Assembly: GCA_030670375.1 (NCBI GenBank)
Contig: DAOVBT010000034.1
Span: forward strand, 1-10,708
Reading direction: 5' to 3'
Length of the DNA: 10,708 nucleotides
Source of the DNA: Candidatus Aminicenantota bacterium
GTDB taxonomy: Bacteria > Acidobacteriota > Aminicenantia > Aminicenantales > Aminicenantaceae
The notes under the pieces are model-generated. The model was not told the DNA's origin. It worked only from the letters and a program-made list of their open reading frames with translations, and did not search any database. Shown one piece after another: positions 7,110-10,708 of the stretch. How positions within the stretch are numbered: position 1 is the first letter of the stretch; each line of letters opens with the position of its first letter. Both the position numbers and the translations under genes were made by a program.

Positions 7110-7121
7110 TAATCCTAAATT
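7110..7121 (-). promoter_or_regulatory. Diverged operator half-site near the lyase transcription start
   Basis: On the - strand AATTTAGGATTA matches the arm AAATTAGGATCA of the palindrome at 7151-7187 in 10 of 12 positions. It lies just downstream of the lyase -10, around the expected transcription start, where a bound protein could block initiation or form a loop with the upstream palindrome. This is inferred from sequence similarity only. Confidence 0.35.
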
Positions 7122-7124
7122 CGT

Positions 7125-7152
7125 ATTATCATCATACCAATTTATTTGTCAA
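7125..7152 (-). promoter_or_regulatory. Sigma70-type promoter of the lyase gene
   Basis: On the - strand a perfect TTGACA (7152-7147) and GATAAT (7130-7125, 5 of 6 to consensus) are separated by 16 bases. Transcription would start near 7118, about 40 bases before the ATG at 7077. The -35 overlaps the edge of the 17-bp inverted repeat by two bases. Confidence 0.6.
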
Positions 7153-7187
7153 TAAAATTAGGATCAAACCTTGATCCTAATTTTATT
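7151..7187. promoter_or_regulatory. Perfect 17-bp inverted repeat (3-base loop) at the lyase promoter: operator or terminator hairpin
   Basis: The arms AATAAAATTAGGATCAA (7151-7167) and TTGATCCTAATTTTATT (7171-7187) are exact reverse complements around ACC. The repeat overlaps the lyase -35 by two bases. As DNA it could be an operator for a dimeric regulator such as the nearby GntR protein; the related half-sites at 7110-7121 and perhaps 4815-4825 favour this. As RNA it would form a hairpin with an A-rich 5' side and T-rich 3' side, like a bidirectional terminator. Before the mobile element inserted, it would have followed the membrane-protein stop codon almost directly. The two roles are not exclusive. 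Confidence 0.6.
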
Positions 7188-7193
7188 TTAATG
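7186..7193 (+). repeat. Target site duplication, left copy (TTTTAATG)
   Basis: TTTTAATG directly abuts the left end of the 352-bp element, and the identical octamer abuts its right end at 7546-7553. An 8-bp duplication is the footprint of staggered cutting by a transposase. Confidence 0.8.
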
Positions 7194-7215
7194 GATTCTC
7201 TTCCATTTTGTGTGG
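7194..7215 (+). repeat. Left terminal inverted repeat of the MITE-like element
   Basis: It reads GATTCTCTTCC...TGTGTGG inward. Bases 7196-7215 are an exact 20-bp reverse complement of 7524-7543; the only mismatch in 22 is the second base (A here, G on the right end). Confidence 0.8.
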
Positions 7216-7239
7216 ATTAGTTCTAAGGAAAAAGACATC

Positions 7240-7514
7240 ATGTATGTCCGTAGCGTCATTGAGGATCTAGCCTTCACGATCCGTTCTTCGAGGGTAACAA
7301 TAGAGGGATATCCCTATATTGTCGGTGATGTTGTATTGAGCACGACTTTGCTAAAGCATTAGGGATCCGGACAAGCAGGGGAACAGAGGATAGAGTTGTA
7401 GAGGTAAAAAGTCAATGTGCGCAGTTCAGAGCCGCCAAGAAGGGCGATGAGGGAATGGCGTTAAAGATCCTCACTAGAGCGGAGGACATGCCTGATGGCG
7501 AAGAAACACCTTGA
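7240..7514 (+). pseudogene. Two overlapping short reading frames inside the mobile element; possible frameshifted small gene
   Basis: An ATG at 7240, with AAGGA about 10 bases before it, opens a 40-codon frame that stops at 7360-7362. The frame one base back is open from 7329 to the TGA at 7512-7514. Joined by a -1 shift near 7345 they would give a continuous, plausibly folded peptide of about 90 residues (...GYPYIVGDVVLSTT / FAKALGIRTSRGTEDRVVEVK...), ending in an acidic tail. I do not recognise a family. It may be a broken passenger gene, or chance open frames in a non-coding element, which is at least as likely given the short lengths. Confidence 0.25.
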
Positions 7515-7523
7515 AAGTAATGC

Positions 7524-7545
7524 CCACACAAAATGGAAGAGAACC
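7524..7545 (-). repeat. Right terminal inverted repeat of the MITE-like element
   Basis: Read inward on the - strand it begins GGTTCTCTTCC and ends TGTGTGG, matching the left end at 21 of 22 positions. Confidence 0.8.
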
Positions 7546-7553
7546 TTTTAATG
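7546..7553 (+). repeat. Target site duplication, right copy (TTTTAATG)
   Basis: This octamer is identical to the one at 7186-7193 and directly abuts the right end of the element. On the - strand it reads CATTAAAA and contains the TAA stop of the membrane-protein gene, so the insertion left that coding sequence intact. Confidence 0.8.
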
Positions 7554-7952
7554 AAAAAGGGATTTTTTTGTCCAGAGGTATCCGACGGAAAAAACGACAA
7601 ACAACAGACAAGGCCCCACAAAACTGATCCGATCCCACTTCGTGAGGCCAAAGATAAGGAGCAAATCAGAAAACCACATCCCCAACGCCAGAAGTGCTGC
7701 GACGAATCCAAATTTTCTCAGCTTCAGCAAGCCAAAAGCTCCCACAAACAGCAGAGCGGATAACACGATGTCGGGATAAACAAAGGCCTTGTAAATCTCC
7801 GGTCCCACAGGCAGAGTTTCAGCAACGGGTTTTCCAATCCATCTCAAAATCCAGTAAGAGGCCGTGCCCAGGGCGGCAAAAAACATGACAACCGCAACGA
7901 TGACCACACCGAGAGGAAATCTCTCGACTCTCTCTCTATCGTTTATATTCAT
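7548..7952 (-). CDS. Small integral membrane protein of unknown function, four predicted helices
   Basis: I do not recognise a family for this 134-residue protein. Four hydrophobic segments are seen, at about residues 14-36, 59-77, 81-102 and 110-127, with a charged N-terminus (NDRERVER) and a basic C-terminus (WTKKSLFH). A loop of about 20 residues between helices 1 and 2 is the largest soluble part. It starts at ATG 7952 with GAGGA five bases before it. It follows the VapC gene on the same strand after 38 bases, so the two are probably transcribed together, though a functional link is not implied. Its stop codon lies inside the target duplication of the adjacent mobile element, and the hairpin now near 7151-7187 would originally have followed it directly. 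Confidence 0.7.
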   Translation of the reverse strand: MNINDRERVERFPLGVVIVAVVMFFAALGTASYWILRWIGKPVAETLPVGPEIYKAFVYPDIVLSALLFVGAFGLLKLRKFGFVAALLALGMWFSDLLLIFGLTKWDRISFVGPCLLFVVFSVGYLWTKKSLFH

Positions 7953-7990
7953 CAGGTCCTCAAAAATCCTATCAGACTCCTTGAACCCAT

Positions 7991-8434
7991 TTAAGCACTA
8001 TAGATGTTCCCAGTCAATAAATGCTCCTTTTTAGCGGCAGCTCTCAACCTTTTGTCAAACGTAAGTAATTCTAATTCGGGAATTTGTTTTTGAAAAGTTT
8101 TCCCAGCCGCCAAGTGCCATAGGTCAGCCCCTCTTAAGGACCATTTTTTTGCTAAAACTTTGATCACTTCCCATTCGGGCAAGATGTTCAGATGTCTCCA
8201 CGGACCTAAATCAAGAGCCTCAAACGCCGCACTGATAAGAACATCAGCCAATATCCTCTCTCGTTCTAGCCGAGTAATCACAGCACAAACCTCTGCATAG
8301 GCCAGGGACGAAATTAAATGAACTCCTTTTTTTCGAGACATTTCGATCGCCTCTTCACTTCGTGAATCTTTAAAAAGAGCAGAGAGAATGGCAGAGGCAT
8401 CCCAGTAAATAACGGATTGGATATCATCGTTCAT
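7991..8434 (-). CDS. vapC: VapC-like PIN-domain ribonuclease toxin
   Basis: This 147-residue PIN-domain protein is the toxin of a type II toxin-antitoxin pair. Members are Mg-dependent RNases, often cutting tRNA or rRNA. The acidic metal-binding set is complete: Asp12 (YWDASAIL), Glu48 (AYAEVCAV), Asp104 (RGADLWHLAAG) and Asp127 (TFDKRL). Length is typical. Its ATG overlaps the antitoxin stop by 4 bases, the usual antitoxin-first coupling. A broken toxin is not suggested; no active-site residue is missing. Confidence 0.9.
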   Translation of the reverse strand: MNDDIQSVIYWDASAILSALFKDSRSEEAIEMSRKKGVHLISSLAYAEVCAVITRLERERILADVLISAAFEALDLGPWRHLNILPEWEVIKVLAKKWSLRGADLWHLAAGKTFQKQIPELELLTFDKRLRAAAKKEHLLTGNIYSA

Positions 8435-8718
8435 GAATCTCTATCCTCTTGGAGATATTTCTGGGCCATTTCATCCGGCAACGGAAGAGGAGACGGAAGG
8501 GGGCTTTCCTCTTTTGCTCCTCTAGGGGCAATCCAACCTTGTCGCTCCAACCTCTCTATTCGCTCTCCCAGGGATAAGGATTCCCGGGGAATTGGAATAA
8601 TTTTCCCCACAGGTTTGCCATGATTCGTAATGATGATTTCTTTCCCCTTTTGAACGTCTTCAAGCAATCTGCTGAGATGAATTTTCGCTTCCCGAACGCC
8701 GATTCTTATCGCTTGCAT
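8431..8718 (-). CDS. Phd/YefM-type antitoxin paired with VapC
   Basis: This 95-residue antitoxin has an N-terminal Phd/YefM DNA-binding fold (residues 1-45; VREAKIHLSRLLEDVQKGKEI then ITNHGKPVGKIIP). A charged, proline-rich C-terminal tail (about 60-95) is of the kind that wraps the toxin and blocks its active site. I chose the ATG at 8718 over the in-frame GTG at 8724, because AAGGAG lies 5-6 bases before the ATG and would overlap the GTG. The product should neutralise VapC and repress its own promoter as a complex with the toxin, as is usual for the family. The AT-rich inverted repeat just upstream is a candidate operator. Confidence 0.88.
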   Translation of the reverse strand: MQAIRIGVREAKIHLSRLLEDVQKGKEIIITNHGKPVGKIIPIPRESLSLGERIERLERQGWIAPRGAKEESPLPSPLPLPDEMAQKYLQEDRDS

Positions 8719-8741
8719 ATTCACTCCTTCATAATGTAATC

Positions 8742-8771
8742 ATAATAGTTCTTTTATATTGTAACTATTAT
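8742..8771. promoter_or_regulatory. Inverted repeat upstream of the antitoxin gene; likely toxin-antitoxin operator with promoter -10
   Basis: ATAATAGTT (8742-8750) and AACTATTAT (8763-8771) are perfect 9-bp inverted repeats separated by 12 bases, centred about 38 bases before the antitoxin start. On the - strand TATAAT (8772-8767) overlaps the distal arm, and a TTGACA lies at 8787-8782, too close (9 bases) to pair with it. The exact promoter is therefore unclear, but binding here would cover it. Confidence 0.45.
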
Positions 8772-8941
8772 AGCTACAATTTGTCAAGACATCCTTACGA
8801 TTAATTCTCTCTTATCCTGCATATCAATCATAACGTCACACTTCCCCTACATTTCTCATAATATATTTGTTTTTTGTTTATCTAACTCAGTATCAATCAT
8901 CCTAAGCGGAGGAATTTACATGAATATTTCCAGGCCAGGTT

Positions 8942-10543
8942 TTAGACTAATCGAACGATAACTAAGGTCAATTCGTTTTGGTTAAGGGCTACACGAAACG
9001 TGTCCTTTAGGGCCGAATTTAAGTCATCAGGGCCGGAAGTATACACATTTTTTACCCCGCAGGCGTGGGCGATCTCTTCGATGTCTAAAGCCGGCGCTTT
9101 CTGACCCATAGCATTTCTCCCGACTCCGGGATGTGGCTGGAAGCCTGAAGTGGCCGTGGCCTTATTATCCAGGACGACCATTAGGATATCGCTGCGGTTA
9201 TGGGTTGCATTGCAAACGGCAGGAAGCGAGGAATGAAAAAAGGAAGAATCGCCAAATATGGCCACAGCCCGCTCATCGATCCCTGCTTTGCTCAAACCAT
9301 CGGCCACGCTGACTGCAGAGCCAAGGGCATACTTGGCATCGATTCGATTCGCTACTGTAACCAGGCATCCTGGATCTCCGACAAGAAAGGGTTTTTGCCC
9401 CAGACTCTCCGCAGCCTCCTCGAGCCTGTCCAAAACCTCATCATACCGACACTCCCCACAGTGATCCTTCTTTTTTGGCCTTTCTTCATCCTCATTTTCT
9501 TTCAAGTATATTGCCGCAGGAACAAACTCCGGGATAAACTCAGTCAGGGCGCGTAGGATCTGCCACCGAAACAGTTCCCCTTCTCGGGTGAGATGGCGAT
9601 TCTTTTTACCCGTAATTTTGGTCGAACAATCCATCTCATGGGCTATGGCCATGAGATGTGTTTCAAGGAACGGTTCGGTCTCTTCGATCACTAGAACTTC
9701 TTGACATTCCTGCAGAAAATTCGTGATTATTTTTCTGGGCAAAGGATACAGGACGCCCAATTTGAGCAGACGAAAATCCTTGGAAGGATCCACTCCCACA
9801 ACATCGAGGAGCTTTTTGTAGGCAAACCCGCCGCCAATAATCCCTTTTGCTCCAGTACCGGTGTCCTGATTAAAAACAGAGCTTTCTGCCCAATCCCTCA
9901 CGGCTTCTATCCTTTCGTGCAGAGCCCTGTGTTTTTCCACTGCATTGAGCGGGACCGGCACAAACCTGTAGGGTTCTCTGGCTAGGCTGATATCGGACTC
10001 TTGGTATGCCACATCTGAAACAGAGATCGACTCCTCCTGCTGGGCAAAACTTCGTGTTTCGCGAACAATCACGGCCGTATTGAATTTTTCAGAAATGTGA
10101 AATGCTTCTTTCATCATCGCACAAGCTTCAGCAGGACCGGCCGGCTCCATCATCGGTATCTCCAGTGACGCAGCCAGGAATCTTGAGTCCTGGTCGTTTT
10201 GGGACCCGTATCCCCCAGGATCGTCCCCGAGAAGAATGACAAGCCCGCCGTTCACTGGGGTCAGATTCAGAGCCATCAGCGGATCTATCATCACATTCAA
10301 TCCCACACTTTTGGTGCAAACCAGGGCCCGGCGCCCCGCAATAGAGGCACCGATTCCCATCTCCATTGCCACCTTCTCGTTACTCGACCATTCCACACAG
10401 AAGTTGTGCTCTTTAGCCAAGTCAATCAGGGTTTCGACTGTCCCTGAGCTCGGGGACCCGGGATAGCTTGTCACCAGTTTGACACCACAGGCCAATGCCC
10501 CAAAGGCCATGGCCTGGTCTCCATTAAGTCGTTTTAAGCTCAT
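8942..10543 (-). CDS. IorA-like TPP-dependent 2-oxoacid (indolepyruvate-type) ferredoxin oxidoreductase alpha subunit, lacking the C-terminal ferredoxin domain
   Basis: In classical IorAB this subunit decarboxylates aryl-2-oxoacids (indolepyruvate, phenylpyruvate) to acyl-CoA and passes electrons to ferredoxin. Of its 533 residues, the N-terminal pyrimidine domain shows TSYPGSPSSGTVETL (25-39), EWSSNEKVAMEMGIGAS (51-67) and GDDPGGYGSQNDQDSR (106-121). A middle transketolase-C-like domain spans about 230-310. The C-terminal TPP domain has GDSSFFHSSLPAVCNA (431-446), Asn460 and GFQPHPG (467-473). It ends directly after this domain, whereas family members usually continue into a ferredoxin domain holding two 4Fe-4S clusters. 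A CGEC pair at 362-365 replaces the usual CPGCPHR. AAGGA is about 9 bases before the ATG. It overlaps the permease stop by 20 bases; no beta subunit follows. The exact substrate is unproven. Confidence 0.85.
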   Translation of the reverse strand: MSLKRLNGDQAMAFGALACGVKLVTSYPGSPSSGTVETLIDLAKEHNFCVEWSSNEKVAMEMGIGASIAGRRALVCTKSVGLNVMIDPLMALNLTPVNGGLVILLGDDPGGYGSQNDQDSRFLAASLEIPMMEPAGPAEACAMMKEAFHISEKFNTAVIVRETRSFAQQEESISVSDVAYQESDISLAREPYRFVPVPLNAVEKHRALHERIEAVRDWAESSVFNQDTGTGAKGIIGGGFAYKKLLDVVGVDPSKDFRLLKLGVLYPLPRKIITNFLQECQEVLVIEETEPFLETHLMAIAHEMDCSTKITGKKNRHLTREGELFRWQILRALTEFIPEFVPAAIYLKENEDEERPKKKDHCGECRYDEVLDRLEEAAESLGQKPFLVGDPGCLVTVANRIDAKYALGSAVSVADGLSKAGIDERAVAIFGDSSFFHSSLPAVCNATHNRSDILMVVLDNKATATSGFQPHPGVGRNAMGQKAPALDIEEIAHACGVKNVYTSGPDDLNSALKDTFRVALNQNELTLVIVRLV

Positions 10544-10706
10544 CTTTTGTTTTCCTTTTTCTTCGACACCAGTAAAAAGCGAACGGGATTCCTGTCACGA
10601 TAAAAGCCAGATCCACCAAAGACTTTTGCCACTCGAAATAAGCCCTAAGGACGATCAATCCGAAGATCAACAGGAGAGATACCAAGGGAAGCAAAGGATA
10701 AAACGG
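10524..10706 (-). CDS. C-terminus of a probable APC-family amino acid permease; partial at window end
   Basis: Sixty residues are visible before the stop TAA at 10526-10524. Two hydrophobic segments (FYPLLPLVSLLLIFGLIVL and DLAFIVTGIPFAFYW) are separated by a short loop, then a basic tail CRRKRKTKDELKTT follows. The layout 'YP..P......hhh....P......G......G.P.Y..W.r++' is common at the end of APC-superfamily amino acid transporters. Stop and start of the downstream oxidoreductase gene overlap by 20 bases, so transport and oxidation of an amino acid are probably expressed together. The assignment rests on a short C-terminal piece and could be wrong at the family level. Confidence 0.6.
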   Translation of the reverse strand, partial: PFYPLLPLVSLLLIFGLIVLRAYFEWQKSLVDLAFIVTGIPFAFYWCRRKRKTKDELKTT

Positions 10707-10708
10707 GA

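Larger units (their letters stand above)
7194..7545. mobile_element. 352-bp MITE-like non-autonomous insertion element
   Basis: The element is bounded by 22-bp terminal inverted repeats (21 of 22 identical) and flanked by a perfect 8-bp direct repeat. Similarity between the ends continues inward past the repeat: ATTAGTTCTAAGG on the left against ATTACTTTCAAGG on the right, 10 of 13 with a two-base offset. It has no transposase; the interior holds only two short frame-shifted reading frames on the + strand. The 8-bp duplication and a right end reading GGTTCTCTTCC inward recall the ISL3 family, whose ends commonly begin GG(C/T)TCTT, but that placement is from memory and tentative. It sits between the lyase promoter region and the membrane-protein gene, and its right target copy contains that gene's stop codon. 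Mobilisation would need a transposase encoded elsewhere. Confidence 0.78.

Noticed and set aside
7533..7763. Open frame on the + strand opposite the membrane-protein gene
   Set aside because: It is antisense to a gene with clear membrane segments and its own ribosome site. The composition is low-complexity polar, typical of a shadow frame.
8719..8724. GTG at 8724 as antitoxin start
   Set aside because: The Shine-Dalgarno AAGGAG overlaps this GTG. The ATG two codons later has correct spacing.
8822..8900. Direct repeat TATCAATCAT at 8822-8831 and 8891-8900
   Set aside because: Ten bases in AT-rich DNA, only two copies and no other structure; probably chance.
8920..8961. 13-codon reading frame (+) with a good GGAGG site seven bases before its ATG
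   Set aside because: It is very short, overlaps the 3' end of the oxidoreductase gene on the other strand, and has no convincing promoter. It could be a leader-like remnant but nothing supports that.
1..10708. tRNA or rRNA genes, CRISPR arrays, riboswitches
   Set aside because: No cloverleaf-like block, repeated spacer array or recognisable riboswitch core was found by eye on either strand.

Overview
This is bacterial DNA with densely packed genes, moderate GC and clear Shine-Dalgarno sites. The gene content suggests an anaerobe or facultative anaerobe that ferments amino acids or other nitrogen heterocycles. It encodes a molybdenum hydroxylase whose FAD subunit carries cysteines suited to a 4Fe-4S cluster, a ferredoxin-type 2-oxoacid oxidoreductase, an aromatic amino acid lyase and an amino acid permease. 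The phylum cannot be fixed from this window.

Region 1 (3-4752, + strand) is a molybdenum-hydroxylase operon. In order it holds the C-terminal part of the molybdopterin-binding subunit (cut by the window start), the FAD subunit, a THEP1-like P-loop NTPase, an XdhC/CoxI maturation factor, a MocA/MobA-like molybdopterin nucleotidyltransferase and a small exported SnoaL/DUF4440-like protein. Four of the five junctions are 4-base ATGA stop/start overlaps, so the enzyme and its cofactor-maturation proteins look translationally coupled. The small 2Fe-2S subunit is not visible and must lie upstream, be fused to the missing N-terminus, or be elsewhere.

Region 2 (4753-7190) holds a FadR-type GntR regulator (+) with its own likely promoter. 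Convergent to it, with a 4-base gap, is a histidine ammonia-lyase-like MIO enzyme (-). All the usual catalytic residues of that family are present, except that the cofactor-forming Ala-Ser-Gly is Ala-Cys-Gly. The lyase has a good sigma70-type promoter. A perfect 17-bp inverted repeat abuts and slightly overlaps its -35, and a diverged half-site lies near the start of transcription.

Region 3 (7186-7553) is a 352-bp non-autonomous mobile element (MITE-like). It has 22-bp terminal inverted repeats (21/22 identical) and is flanked by a perfect 8-bp target duplication, TTTTAATG. It was inserted exactly at the stop codon of the neighbouring membrane-protein gene. Its interior has only two short, frame-shifted reading frames and no transposase.

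Region 4 (7548-8771, - strand) is a short transcription unit: a Phd/YefM-type antitoxin, a PIN-domain VapC toxin and a four-helix membrane protein of unknown role, with an AT-rich inverted repeat upstream that may be the autoregulatory operator.

Region 5 (8942-10706, - strand) is an IorA-like TPP-dependent 2-oxoacid oxidoreductase that lacks the C-terminal ferredoxin domain of classical IorA. It overlaps by 20 bases the end of a probable APC-family amino acid permease that runs off the window.

Together the regulator, lyase, molybdenum hydroxylase, arylpyruvate-type oxidoreductase and permease suggest an amino acid or heterocycle catabolic island. The substrate and the order of steps are inference.
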